The notes beneath the pieces are model-generated. The model was given only the letters and a program-made list of their open reading frames with translations, did not search any database and was not told where the DNA came from. From assembly GCA_027483505.1 (NCBI GenBank), contig JAIXUP010000009.1:62001-126000 (forward strand): a DNA stretch of 64,000 nucleotides, read 5' to 3'. Below are positions 16,607 through 25,912 of the stretch, in pieces; position 1 is the stretch's first letter; every line of letters starts with the position of its first letter. The position numbers and the translations under genes are program-made. The stretch is from Hyphomicrobiales bacterium (GTDB taxonomy: Bacteria > Pseudomonadota > Alphaproteobacteria > Rhizobiales > Beijerinckiaceae).

Positions 16607-18211
16607 TCAGTCCTGCCGTCTGTAAATGGTGTAACCGCCGACGCCGCCTTCGACGGGGTGATAGCGGTTGCTGGACTTCATGCGTTCCGCGAACGGCGCG
16701 GCCACCAGGTTCAGATAATTCGGATTGCTTCTTGCGGCCGCCTGATCGGGGACCAGGACGAACATCGGATTGAGGTTGTCCAGGCGCTGCATGACGGGCG
16801 CAAGGTCCGCGACGGCATAGCCGAGGCCCGTGTAGTAGCACCTGAAGCCGCTTCGGTTTCTCGCCATCGCCGCGTGGAAGGCGAGCGAGTTGGCGTTCAT
16901 CTGCGGCTCTTCGATGCCGACGAGCACATACTGATAGGGCCTCGCGGCTTCGCAGGTGCTGGCGATGATCATGTCCGCGAGCGGCCGCTGGTCTGTGCCC
17001 GGCGCAAACCGCTTGAGCCAGACAGTGCCGGAATTCGCTGCCACGCGGTCGGCGGCAATCAGATTGACGACTACGAGCTGCACGGTGGCGACGGCGAGCA
17101 GCGGCCTAACCAGCCACGGTGTCGGATAGGTGGCCAGCGCAAAGACCAGAGCCATGACCATCATGGGCATCAGGCTGGTGATGAACCGTGTTTCCTCGAT
17201 GATCTGGAACATGAACTGGATCAGAACCACAATGCTGTGGACGAGGGCCAGGACGGCGGCAATGCCGGGCAGGTTGCGGGTCCGGAAGGCGCGCGGCGCC
17301 TGGACCGCCACCGCGAACGCTGCGGCGGCGAACACGGCCAGTCCCGCATAGCTGACCAGCGATGAGCCGGTGTCGAAGGCCTTCAGCCAGTACAACGCCT
17401 TGGTCGGCAAGCCGGACGCCGAGCCGTAGTTCAGGGCTATGCCGGCATCGAGCACGTTGCGGACATGCTGCAGCATGCCGTCGATGTTCACCACATACCA
17501 GGCGGTCGTCAGCGCGGCCAGGCCGGCTGTCACGACAGCCAGCGCGATGTCAGTACGGGACAGTGCGAACAGGGCCTCGCCCTTGCGCATTCTCAGCAAC
17601 GCGACTGCGGCAATCAGGAGGAGTGCGAGGCCCGTATAGGCAGGTGAGGTCGTCTTGACGCCGAAGCCGGCAAAACCCAGCAGGACCAGCAGGATCACGA
17701 GCCGCGGCAATCTGATGCGATCGGCGAAGGCTGCCAGCACGAAGGTTGCTACGATTACCAGTGTCTGGAGCGGCTCGGTAACAAATTCGTGCCCCATCCC
17801 GACGAACAGCGGCATGGAGGCTGCGGCAATGACCGCCAGGAGCGGCAGGGCGATTCCGTTCGGCGCGAGACGGCGGGCATAGAGCCAGAGCAGGAACAGC
17901 GTCGCCACATTGGCGCCAACGCACAGGAGCAGAAGCGCGGCCTCGATATTGCCGACCGCCAGCCCCACCGGGATCAGGAACTGTCCCAACCACGACACAA
18001 GAGGTGGTTTCTGCGGCAGAAGCCTCAGCATGCCGCGCAGCCAGCCAACCAGATCTTGGTTCAGAAGATACCACAGATCGGCGGAGACCTCGCCATACCA
18101 GGCCTGATCCCAGGGCCAGATCCGGCTATCCTGGCTGATCCAGACGAGACTCGGAATCATGGCGAAGAGCGCCACGCCAAGGCCAATCCAGCGGTCCTGT
18201 CTGGCAGTCAT
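16607..18211 (-). CDS. GT39/ArnT-like membrane glycosyltransferase
   Basis: A 534-residue protein with about eleven hydrophobic helices. Early acidic residues in WPWDQAWYGEVSADL (about 33-47) fit the first-loop Asp/Glu site of the GT-C superfamily (GT39, ArnT, PMT_2), which moves sugars from polyprenyl-phosphate donors in the periplasm. The C-terminal ~110 residues form a soluble domain. It is 13 bases downstream of the methyltransferase gene in the GDP-fucose operon. It could add a side sugar to the exported glycan or to lipid A. Assignment to a precise GT-C family is uncertain. Confidence 0.75.
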   Translation of the reverse strand: MTARQDRWIGLGVALFAMIPSLVWISQDSRIWPWDQAWYGEVSADLWYLLNQDLVGWLRGMLRLLPQKPPLVSWLGQFLIPVGLAVGNIEAALLLLCVGANVATLFLLWLYARRLAPNGIALPLLAVIAAASMPLFVGMGHEFVTEPLQTLVIVATFVLAAFADRIRLPRLVILLVLLGFAGFGVKTTSPAYTGLALLLIAAVALLRMRKGEALFALSRTDIALAVVTAGLAALTTAWYVVNIDGMLQHVRNVLDAGIALNYGSASGLPTKALYWLKAFDTGSSLVSYAGLAVFAAAAFAVAVQAPRAFRTRNLPGIAAVLALVHSIVVLIQFMFQIIEETRFITSLMPMMVMALVFALATYPTPWLVRPLLAVATVQLVVVNLIAADRVAANSGTVWLKRFAPGTDQRPLADMIIASTCEAARPYQYVLVGIEEPQMNANSLAFHAAMARNRSGFRCYYTGLGYAVADLAPVMQRLDNLNPMFVLVPDQAAARSNPNYLNLVAAPFAERMKSSNRYHPVEGGVGGYTIYRRQD

Positions 18212-18224
18212 CGGGCCAGGCAGA

Positions 18225-18899
18225 TCAAGGCTTGCGGAACAGGGTCACAGCGTCAGTGTCGCCGTCGTCTTCCGCGACGACCTGCATGTTCCACTTCACG
18301 AACTCGGTCCGAACGACCTCCATGCCTTCCTTGGCGACCCAGTGATTGAACAGGGCGCGGCTCATGAAGTTGCGCCATCCGGGATGGTCGCGATAGGTGC
18401 CGGTGGGATTGCTGCTGTTGTTGCTGTAGTGGACGAAGCCCAGGCCGCCAGGCTTCAGGACGCGGGCGAACTCGGCGATATAGGCGCGGACGATGTCGCT
18501 GTCGAAGTGGACCATCGCATCGAAGCAGTAGACCAGAGTGACCGAGGTGTCAGGCACGCCGGCAAGTTCGGCGCCGTTGTTCTTGGTCAGCGTCAGCTTG
18601 CTGGCGTGCGCCGTCCCCTTGAACCGCTTGGCCATGAAATCGATGTTCGTCTTGTTGATGTCGATCGCTGTGACACGGCCGGAAAGCGGGAGCAGCTTGG
18701 CCGTGTTGCGGCCGTGGCCGGCTGCAAGGTCAACAACATGGGCGAAATCGGCCCCGTTGATCATCGGCCAGATCAGGCGTTCCCACTGCACCTCCATGCC
18801 GGCTTCGGCATCGTCGTAATACTTGCCCTTGACCCAGTCATTGCCGACCTGCTGCGCGATCGCGGCAAGCTCGTCCTTGGTGAGTGTCCGTTCCGTCAT
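18225..18899 (-). CDS. Class I SAM-dependent methyltransferase
   Basis: A 224-residue methyltransferase: VVDLAAGHGRNT (55-66) is the SAM loop, AIDINKTNIDFM the second-strand motif and YIAEFARVLKPGGLGFVHYS the motif III region. Its start overlaps the fcl stop in an ATGA, so it is tied to GDP-fucose synthesis. O-methylation of fucose (for instance 2-O-methylfucose, known in rhizobial glycans) is a plausible role but is inference. Confidence 0.85.
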   Translation of the reverse strand: MTERTLTKDELAAIAQQVGNDWVKGKYYDDAEAGMEVQWERLIWPMINGADFAHVVDLAAGHGRNTAKLLPLSGRVTAIDINKTNIDFMAKRFKGTAHASKLTLTKNNGAELAGVPDTSVTLVYCFDAMVHFDSDIVRAYIAEFARVLKPGGLGFVHYSNNSSNPTGTYRDHPGWRNFMSRALFNHWVAKEGMEVVRTEFVKWNMQVVAEDDGDTDAVTLFRKP

Positions 18900-19870
18900 G
18901 GGGAGCGCTCCGAAGCGTCGTTTGTCTGATACCAGTCATAGGTCGATTTCAGGCCATCTTCGAGGCCGATTTTCGCCGTCCAGCCCATGGCTGTGAGTTT
19001 GGATACGTCCATCAGCTTGCGTGGCGTGCCGTCAGGCTTCGTGGTGTCGAGGACGAAGCGTCCCCGATAGCCCACGACCTTGGCGATCACCTGCGCCAGC
19101 TCCGCGATGGTGACATCCTCTCCAACGCCGACATTGACATGTTGGGCGCCGCTGTAGTGCCGCAGCAAATACACGAGCGCGTCAGCCAGATCATCGACAT
19201 GCATGAACTCGCGCCGGGGTGTGCCCGAGCCCCAAAGGACGACTTCATCGCGGCCGTCGCGCGCAGCGGCGTCGACCTTGCGCATGATGGCCGGGATGAC
19301 ATGACTGCTGTTCAGATCGAAATTGTCATGGGGCCCGTAAAGATTGGTTGGCATCGCCGAGATGAAGTCGGCGCCATGCTGCTGCCGGTAGGCCTGGCAG
19401 AGCTTGATGCCGGCGATCTTGGCAACCGCATACCACTCGTTTGTGGGCTCAAGCGGGCCTGTGAGCAGGGCGTCTTCGGTCAGCGGCTGGGCCGCCAGTT
19501 TGGGATAGATGCAGGAGGATCCCAGAAACAGCAGTTTCTGCACGCTGCCTTCAAAGGCGGCCTGGATCACATTGGCTTCGATCATCAGGTTGTCATACAG
19601 GAAGTCCGCCGGGTAGGTGGCGTTGGCCAGGATGCCGCCAACCTTCGCCGCGGCGATCACCACGACATCGGGTCGCTCCTTCAACATGAAGCCACGCACG
19701 GCTGCCTGTTCGCGCAAATCGACGGAAGCGCGGTCGCTGGTCAGCACGGTGCAGGACTCCTGCCGGAGACGTCGGACCACGGCCCTGCCCACCATGCCGC
19801 GGTGGCCTGTGACCCAGACCCGTCGGCCGGTCAGGGAAAAGGATCGGGATTCGGCGCCGGCTTCAGCCAT
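18896..19870 (-). CDS. fcl: GDP-L-fucose synthase
   Basis: Extended SDR enzyme of 324 residues that epimerises and reduces GDP-4-keto-6-deoxymannose to GDP-L-fucose. Nucleotide loop TGHRGMVG at 21-28, [11 protein letters not shown] (active-site Ser/Cys region), [17 protein letters not shown] with the catalytic Tyr-x-x-x-Lys, and [11 protein letters not shown] are diagnostic for GFS/WcaG. The start overlaps gmd by 8 bases. With gmd it forms a complete GDP-mannose to GDP-fucose branch. Symbol also written wcaG. Confidence 0.96.
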   Translation of the reverse strand: MAEAGAESRSFSLTGRRVWVTGHRGMVGRAVVRRLRQESCTVLTSDRASVDLREQAAVRGFMLKERPDVVVIAAAKVGGILANATYPADFLYDNLMIEANVIQAAFEGSVQKLLFLGSSCIYPKLAAQPLTEDALLTGPLEPTNEWYAVAKIAGIKLCQAYRQQHGADFISAMPTNLYGPHDNFDLNSSHVIPAIMRKVDAAARDGRDEVVLWGSGTPRREFMHVDDLADALVYLLRHYSGAQHVNVGVGEDVTIAELAQVIAKVVGYRGRFVLDTTKPDGTPRKLMDVSKLTAMGWTAKIGLEDGLKSTYDWYQTNDASERSP

Positions 19871-20930
19871 CCACGCGTCTCCGAAGCTGTTCGATCGGCA
19901 GGAGCTTGACGTCCTCGTCGATCATCTCCTGAATCATGTCGGCAAATCCTGTGCGATGGGTCCAGCCCAGGACGCGCTGGGCCTTGCTGCTGTCGCCGAG
20001 GAGCAGGTCGACTTCGGTCGGGCGGAAATAGTGCGGATCGACCGCAACGATCCTGCGCCCGGTGGCTGCGTCGTGGCCGGCTTCCTCAGCACCCTTGCCG
20101 CGCCACTCGATCTTGTGGCCAAGCGCGCCAAAGGCACATTCGACGAGTTCGCGCACCGAGTGCATCTTTCCGGTGGAGAGGACGTAATCATCACCGGTCT
20201 GCTGCTGCAGCATCAGCCACATGCCTTCCACGAAGTCCCTTGCGTGACCCCAGTCGCGCTTAGCGTCGAGGTTGCCGAGGTAGAGGCAGTCCTGCATGCC
20301 CAGGTGGATGGCAGCCGCCGCGCGCGTCACCTTACGGGTAACGAACGTTTCGCCGCGCAAGGGGCTCTCATGATTGAAAAGGATGCCGTTGGAGGCATGC
20401 AGTCCATAGGCTTCGCGATAGTTCACCGTGATCCAGTAGGCGTAGAGCTTCGCCGCCGCGTAGGGACTGCGCGGATAGAACGGCGTGGTTTCATTCTGCG
20501 GGATCGCCTGGACCTTGCCGTAAAGTTCGGAGGTGGAGGCCTGATAGAAACGCACATGACCAAGCATGCCCAGAATCCGCAAGGCTTCGAGCAGGCGCAG
20601 GGTTCCGAGCGCATCGGCATTGCCGGTGTACTCGGGTGTGTCGAAGCTGACCTGCACATGGCTCTGCGCCGCCAGATTGTAGATCTCGTCGGGCTTGCAC
20701 TCCTGCACGATGCGAATCAGGTTGGTCGCGTCGGTCATGTCGCCGTAGTGCAGGAAGAAACGGGCGGTCGGATCGTGCCGGTCCTGATAGAGATGGTCGA
20801 TCCGCTGTGAGTTGAAGGATGACGACCTGCGCTTGATGCCGTGGACGATGTAGCCCTTCGACAGAAGCAACTCGGCCAGGTAGGCGCCGTCCTGACCAGT
20901 AATTCCGGAAATAAGTGCAACCTTGGTCAT
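19863..20930 (-). CDS. gmd: GDP-mannose 4,6-dehydratase
   Basis: A 355-residue SDR enzyme converting GDP-D-mannose to GDP-4-keto-6-deoxy-D-mannose. The N terminus has the family signature [19 protein letters not shown] with KRRSSSFNS after it; [10 protein letters not shown] and [11 protein letters not shown] provide the active-site Thr/Ser-Glu-Tyr-Lys. First gene of the leftward operon; its promoter should lie in 20931-21266, facing the giant glycosyltransferase gene. Confidence 0.97.
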   Translation of the reverse strand: MTKVALISGITGQDGAYLAELLLSKGYIVHGIKRRSSSFNSQRIDHLYQDRHDPTARFFLHYGDMTDATNLIRIVQECKPDEIYNLAAQSHVQVSFDTPEYTGNADALGTLRLLEALRILGMLGHVRFYQASTSELYGKVQAIPQNETTPFYPRSPYAAAKLYAYWITVNYREAYGLHASNGILFNHESPLRGETFVTRKVTRAAAAIHLGMQDCLYLGNLDAKRDWGHARDFVEGMWLMLQQQTGDDYVLSTGKMHSVRELVECAFGALGHKIEWRGKGAEEAGHDAATGRRIVAVDPHYFRPTEVDLLLGDSSKAQRVLGWTHRTGFADMIQEMIDEDVKLLPIEQLRRRVDG

Positions 20931-21266
20931 TTGCCTATTGCCTGATGATCGCCCGCGCGCCTGTCGGTGGGCTCTTCGGCCAGCCCGTCTGCAGCGACCT
21001 TCATTGCAGCCTCACTGACCTTAGGGTCGCATAGACCCTTTGCCGAACAGAGACAACCATTCGCCGCAACGGGCGCGCGGATGAGCCGTTGCCCGGCTAA
21101 CGCCATATTGGCGGTGTCTCTGGCGCGTGGGGCGCAATCGTCAGAGAAGCATTACATGTGGCTGTCGAAGATGAGAGCCATGTTGACGCGAGTTTACGGT
21201 GGCCCCTTTTCTATTGTGCCAATATCGCATAACTCGCAGTCTGATATGGCAGCCGGATCGGGTGAA
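20931..21266. other. Divergent intergenic region gmd / giant glycosyltransferase
   Basis: The 336 bases hold no convincing gene. The stretch 21180-21250 is clearly less GC-rich than its surroundings, and TTGACG at 21183-21188 could be a -35 element, although no good -10 stands 17-18 bases after it. An in-frame open extension of the rightward gene runs back to 20967, with an ATG at 21156 preceded by AGAGAAG. If translation starts there, most of this region would be coding. Confidence 0.4.
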
Positions 21267-24200
21267 ATGGCGAGTGTCACAGTCATTGGCCTTGGACAGG
21301 CCCTCGCGGCGGCTGTTCGCGTCCTTGATCCGCATGTCCGGCTGGAAGGGGTGCTGATTCGCGGTAAATGGCATGCGATGTCGCAGGTTATGCGGGCCGA
21401 TGGGCTTGCTGCTGCGGAACACGATCTGTTGGCTTCTCGCGCCGAGGCGACTGATGCCAAGTCCGAATCATCCTGCGCGTGGCAGATGCCGCCTGTGGCT
21501 CCGGATGGTCCCGCTCTGCTGGTGATGACGCCGGCTTTGCTGCCGGATCCTGCCTGTGATCTCGGCGATGACGGACGGCAGGTTGCGGCCGTCCTTGTCT
21601 GGCACCAGGATCCGGCAGTCGGCTTTGACACCTCGGTGCTTACCCGCGCCCTGTTCGACACGGGCTACGTGCCGCTCGGTCTGCCGGCTGACTTGGCGCA
21701 TTGCCGCCTCTATGTTGCCGGCGCACGGCTCTCCCGAACCGATGGGCTCGGGGTTACCCCCCTTGCGGATACGCCTGTCGTATCGATGTCCACGCTGGGG
21801 CAGAACGGGCGCTTTGCCAATCAGCTGTTCCAGTATGCCTTCCTGAAGCTCTACGCGCTGCGCCACGAGGCTTTGTGTGCGACGCCGCCATGGCCGGGGC
21901 AGGACCTGTTCGGCCTGCGGGACATGGCATTGCCTGTGCCGAAACTTCCCGAGATGCAGTTTTTCGCCTTCGACAGCGATGATCGTTATCTCTGGACGAT
22001 GGATCAGCCGCCTCGGCATGTCGATTTCATCGGGTATTTCCAGGAATTGCCGGCTTGTTGGCGCAATCAGCGTCCGCTGCTGAGGCGGCTGTTTGCGTTC
22101 GCCGAAGCAACCGAAAAGGCCATGGACAAGGCCTTCGATCGTCTCACCGAGAATGGACGGCGGCCAGTCGTCGCGCTTCACATCCGCCGGGGCGACTACG
22201 CCGCGCTCGCACAGGACGGCCTTGACTGGTATCGGCCGATTCCCGTTGCTGCCTACGAGAGGCTGCTGGACCGCCTGTTGCCCGGTCTGATCGATCCGGT
22301 CATCTATCTTGCGACGGATGACGCTGCGGGTGTTCTGACGGAGTTCGAGCGCTACAGGCCTATCACCGTGGCTGATCTGGACGCTCCCGGCTTGCCGGAC
22401 GACATCGCCGATTTCATTGTCCTGCGGCGTGCCGGGCACCTTGCCGTCGCGAACAGCAGTTTCTCCCGCATGGCGGCAATTCTGGCGAGCGAGGAGCAGA
22501 AGGGCCAGCTTCTGTCCCTGACGTCCGGTGAGTTCGAGCCTTATGACGCCTGGCGGGACCAGGAATTCTGGGCCCGGTTCGGCGGCTCGCATGCGCCGGA
22601 CGACATCCGTGGCAAGGGGAGGGACGCGACGCTGGCGCGCTCGATTGAGCTGCGCAGACAACGCGGACTGGCGATCTATGATGCCGAGCAGAAGAATTCG
22701 GCCATCGAGGTGCGGCTGGATGAGCGTCTTGCCGAAGTCAACGACGGTCTTGCGGCCGTCCGGGCGGAGGCGGGTGCGGCGGTTGCGCTCCTGAGGTCGG
22801 ATATCGAAGTTCACACCGGCAACCTTGTGGGCGGCATCGAGGCTGCCCGTGCCGACGCCAGCCAGGCAGTGGCACTCCTGCGCGCCGAGGTGGAGGTCCA
22901 CACTGGCAACCTCGTGGGTGGAATCGAGGCTGCCCGCGCCGATGCCAGCCAGGCAGTGGCGCTCCTGCGCGCTGAGATCGAGACCCACAATGCGGGCCTG
23001 GTGGCGGGGATTTCGGAGACGCGCGCGGAGGGGAACGCTGCGGTCGGGCTGCTGCGCGCCGAGATGGGGGTCCACACCGGCAACCTCGTGGGCGGCATCG
23101 AGGCTGCCCGCGCCGACGCCAGCCAGATGGCATCGCTGTTGCGCGCTGAGATCGAGACCCACAATGCGAGCCTGGTGGCGGGCATATCGGAGGCGCGCGC
23201 GGAGGGGAACGCTGCGGTCGGGCTGCTGCGCGCCGAGATGGAGGTCCACACCGGCAACCTCGTGGGCGGCATCGAGGCTGCCCGCGCCGACGCCAGCCAG
23301 ATGGCATCGCTGTTGCGCACCGAAACGGAGGCCCGTCATGAGGCTCTTGACGGCGCGATTGCGACTGTCCGGCGCGAAACCGAGGAGGCGCTCAGCGAGG
23401 TCGACGCCAGACTGATCGGTTCGGTCTCGACCCTGAATGCCTATGCAGTGGGGCATAGTGCAACGCTCGCGCAGCTTGCCGCCCAGACAACGGCCCAGGC
23501 CGCACAGCTGGCGTCTGCCCTGCATGACATTGAACAGCTGCGGGCGGACCTGGCAGCCCAGCAGCAGCAGCAGCATCTCCTGGCCGGCAGGCTTGCCAAA
23601 GCCGAACGCAGCGGCGTTCTGGCGCGGCTCAAGCACCTGTTCAAGCGGTCTGCCTATGCCGGGTTCCTCGTGATGGCGCTGCTGCTTGACGGACTGACAG
23701 GCTGGGCCAGTGCGCGCATGCGCTTTGCCCTCAGGCATGTAATCGGGCTTCTGCGGAGCCGGCAGTATGGCAGCTTCTGGGCGCTCATGTCCCATTGGCG
23801 CGAGCGCCTTCCGCTCCTTAAGCCGCGCCGGTCCGGAGCAGCGGCTCGTCCCTACAAGGACGGCATTCAGGTCAACGCCGCGACCCAGCGTCTTGCGGGG
23901 GACGGCGCCATCGTGGCGAAGACCCCGACGCTCTATCCCGACAAGGGCGCGCGCAAACTCGTGTCCGTGGTGATCCCCTGTTACAACTACGGGGCCTATG
24001 TCCGTGAAGCGGCTGCGTCGGCCCTCGCGCAGACCTTGCAAGACATTGAGGTGATCATCGTCGAGAACGGGTCGACGGACCCCGAGACGCTTCGCGTGGT
24101 CAAGGAGATCGAGCAGGAAGGCCGGGTTCGCGTCGTCTGGCTCACACCGAACCAGGGCCTCCCCTATGCCCGCAATGCCGGCTTCGAAGTCGCCAATGGC

Positions 24201-25889
24201 GAATATGTCTGCTCGCTCGATGCGGACGACCTGTTCGAGTCGACCTACCTTGAAAAGGCGGTAGCGCTGCTAGAAACGGATCGTTCCGTCGGCTTCGCCT
24301 ATTCATGGGTCCAGTTGTTCGGCACACAGGACAGCATCTGGCAGACCCGTGACTTCGATCCTGAGGACGCGCTCACCGACAATCACACATCGGTCAGCGC
24401 TGTCTTTCGTAGAGATGACTGGCTTCTCGCCGGGCGCTACGACCCGACCATGCATGGCGGCTATGATGACTGGGAGTTCTGGATCAGGCTCGCCATGCTC
24501 GGGCGCCGGGGCCGGTCAATTCCCGAACCGCTGCTGCGCCATCGCAAGCACGGCTCGAATATGACAGGCGATGCCCATGCGGGACGCGCGCGCTGGCTGG
24601 CTACCATGGCGGAGAAAAACCCGCGCTTTTTCGGTGATGCGGAGTTGCGCGCCCGGCTGTCGCGACTAAGGCCGATCAGCCTGGACGGCAGCGGCCTTGC
24701 GCGGTTTCCTCAGCAGCCGACGCCAGCCGGCGATGTTCGCGAGCACATGCTCGTCGTGGTCCCGTGGCTTCCGCTCGGCGGCGCCGAGATCCTGCTGCAC
24801 GACATCCTCAATCACCTGGCTCGCAACTGGCGGCTGTCAATCGTCACCACCGTGCCGGGCGACCATGACATGCGAGCCAGGTTTGCGGACATAACCCACG
24901 AGATTTTCCATCTCGATCATGTCCTGCCGCCCGAGATGGGGCTCGACTTCATGTCGATGCTGGCGCGGACGCGCGGGTCAAGGGCCATCCTCTCGAGCGG
25001 GTCGGCGCTGTTCTATCGCCATGCGGCTGACCTCAGGGAGCGTCATCCCGGCGCGAAGCTGATCAGTTTGCTGCACAATGACCTGCCGACAGGTCATATC
25101 AGATCTGCTTTGGCTGCTGACCCCGCCATCGATCTTCATCTGGTCATCAGCGACAAGATCCGGCAGTCGCTTCAGAAAGGCGGGGTCAGCCCTGACAAGA
25201 TCGCGCTGATCGAGAATGGGGTCGATAATGAGATCGTCTTCTCGCCTGCCAGAATCGACCGCGCCAAGGCGCGCCGAGCGTTCGGCATCGACACCGACGC
25301 GCCCGTCGTCGCCTTTGTCGGCCGGTTCAGCGAGGAAAAGCGGCCGTTGGCCTTTGTTGGGGTTCTGAAGGCGCTGGCCGGCACCCCCAACCTGCGCGCC
25401 ATCATGGTGGGCGACGGCCTTCTGGCCGAGGCCGTCACGGCTGCGATCAGCGATGCGGGGTTATCCGATGTCGTTATCCGGGTCGGCTTCCTGAGGCGCG
25501 AACAGGTGGCGGAGGTCTATGGCGCTGCCGACATCCTCGTCCTGACATCGACGATCGAAGGCCAGCCCCTGGTGGTGCTTGAGGCGCTCGCATCGGGCTG
25601 TCCGGTGGCCGCCACGAATGTCGGCGATCTGCCCCGGATCATCAGTGATGGCGGCAACGGCTACCTCGTGGATCCGGACAGGCCGCTCGACATTGCGGTC
25701 AGGCTGAAGACATTTTTCGATCTGCCCGAGAAGAAGCGCGGCGACATGCGAAGGGCCTCGGTGGCGTCCGTCGTGAAGGCCGGCATGACCATGAAGCAGA
25801 TGCTGACGCAGTATGATGCGATGATTTCCGGCCTGGTCACGCAGAAGGCCGCCGAACCGGCGCATCTGGCTGACCTGGCCGCCGAGTGA
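21267..25889 (+). CDS. Multidomain glycosyltransferase: GT11-like, coiled-coil repeats, GT2, GT4
   Basis: A 1540-residue protein. Residues 1-165 have no clear match. Residues about 170-410 resemble alpha-1,2-fucosyltransferases (GT11): LGQNGRFANQLFQYAFLK at 177, HIRRGDY at 305-311, LAVANSSFSRMAAIL near 393. Residues 506-708 are seven 29-residue helical repeats, then a Gln-rich coil and a hydrophobic stretch near 800-830. A GT2 domain follows (SVVIPCYNYGAYV from 900, DADD at 985-988), then a GT4 domain (1159 to about 1520; LPLGGAEILL, FVGRFSEEKRP, EGQPLVVLEALASG at 1431). It diverges from the GDP-fucose operon, which fits a fucosyl donor. ATGs at 21246 or 21156 are alternative starts. Confidence 0.85.
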   Translation: MASVTVIGLGQALAAAVRVLDPHVRLEGVLIRGKWHAMSQVMRADGLAAAEHDLLASRAEATDAKSESSCAWQMPPVAPDGPALLVMTPALLPDPACDLGDDGRQVAAVLVWHQDPAVGFDTSVLTRALFDTGYVPLGLPADLAHCRLYVAGARLSRTDGLGVTPLADTPVVSMSTLGQNGRFANQLFQYAFLKLYALRHEALCATPPWPGQDLFGLRDMALPVPKLPEMQFFAFDSDDRYLWTMDQPPRHVDFIGYFQELPACWRNQRPLLRRLFAFAEATEKAMDKAFDRLTENGRRPVVALHIRRGDYAALAQDGLDWYRPIPVAAYERLLDRLLPGLIDPVIYLATDDAAGVLTEFERYRPITVADLDAPGLPDDIADFIVLRRAGHLAVANSSFSRMAAILASEEQKGQLLSLTSGEFEPYDAWRDQEFWARFGGSHAPDDIRGKGRDATLARSIELRRQRGLAIYDAEQKNSAIEVRLDERLAEVNDGLAAVRAEAGAAVALLRSDIEVHTGNLVGGIEAARADASQAVALLRAEVEVHTGNLVGGIEAARADASQAVALLRAEIETHNAGLVAGISETRAEGNAAVGLLRAEMGVHTGNLVGGIEAARADASQMASLLRAEIETHNASLVAGISEARAEGNAAVGLLRAEMEVHTGNLVGGIEAARADASQMASLLRTETEARHEALDGAIATVRRETEEALSEVDARLIGSVSTLNAYAVGHSATLAQLAAQTTAQAAQLASALHDIEQLRADLAAQQQQQHLLAGRLAKAERSGVLARLKHLFKRSAYAGFLVMALLLDGLTGWASARMRFALRHVIGLLRSRQYGSFWALMSHWRERLPLLKPRRSGAAARPYKDGIQVNAATQRLAGDGAIVAKTPTLYPDKGARKLVSVVIPCYNYGAYVREAAASALAQTLQDIEVIIVENGSTDPETLRVVKEIEQEGRVRVVWLTPNQGLPYARNAGFEVANGEYVCSLDADDLFESTYLEKAVALLETDRSVGFAYSWVQLFGTQDSIWQTRDFDPEDALTDNHTSVSAVFRRDDWLLAGRYDPTMHGGYDDWEFWIRLAMLGRRGRSIPEPLLRHRKHGSNMTGDAHAGRARWLATMAEKNPRFFGDAELRARLSRLRPISLDGSGLARFPQQPTPAGDVREHMLVVVPWLPLGGAEILLHDILNHLARNWRLSIVTTVPGDHDMRARFADITHEIFHLDHVLPPEMGLDFMSMLARTRGSRAILSSGSALFYRHAADLRERHPGAKLISLLHNDLPTGHIRSALAADPAIDLHLVISDKIRQSLQKGGVSPDKIALIENGVDNEIVFSPARIDRAKARRAFGIDTDAPVVAFVGRFSEEKRPLAFVGVLKALAGTPNLRAIMVGDGLLAEAVTAAISDAGLSDVVIRVGFLRREQVAEVYGAADILVLTSTIEGQPLVVLEALASGCPVAATNVGDLPRIISDGGNGYLVDPDRPLDIAVRLKTFFDLPEKKRGDMRRASVASVVKAGMTMKQMLTQYDAMISGLVTQKAAEPAHLADLAAE
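22782..23390 (+). repeat. Seven in-frame 87-bp tandem repeats (29 residues each)
   Basis: Units begin at 22782, 22869, 22956, 23043, 23130, 23217 and 23304. The consensus has the core LLRAE-(V/I/M)-E, then HTGNLVGGIEAARADASQ or the variant HNAGLVAGISEARAEGNAA. Units 3-4 and 5-6 form a 174-bp higher-order repeat. Units 4 and 6 differ visibly at only one base in most of their length, which suggests recent duplication. Unit 7 is the most diverged. The frame is kept throughout and every unit is a helical, Ala-rich segment. Confidence 0.95.
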
Positions 25890-25912
25890 CAACAGGATCA
25901 AGGGACAGCAAC

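Noticed and set aside
22782..23390. Regular 87-bp repeats considered as a CRISPR-like array
   Set aside because: There are no unique spacers between short repeats; the units are contiguous, in frame, and encode a helical segment.
21468..24041. An 857-codon open frame on the minus strand opposite the giant glycosyltransferase
   Set aside because: It is a shadow frame in GC-rich DNA. The plus strand has recognisable GT11, GT2 and GT4 motifs in frame, whereas the opposite product matches no family.
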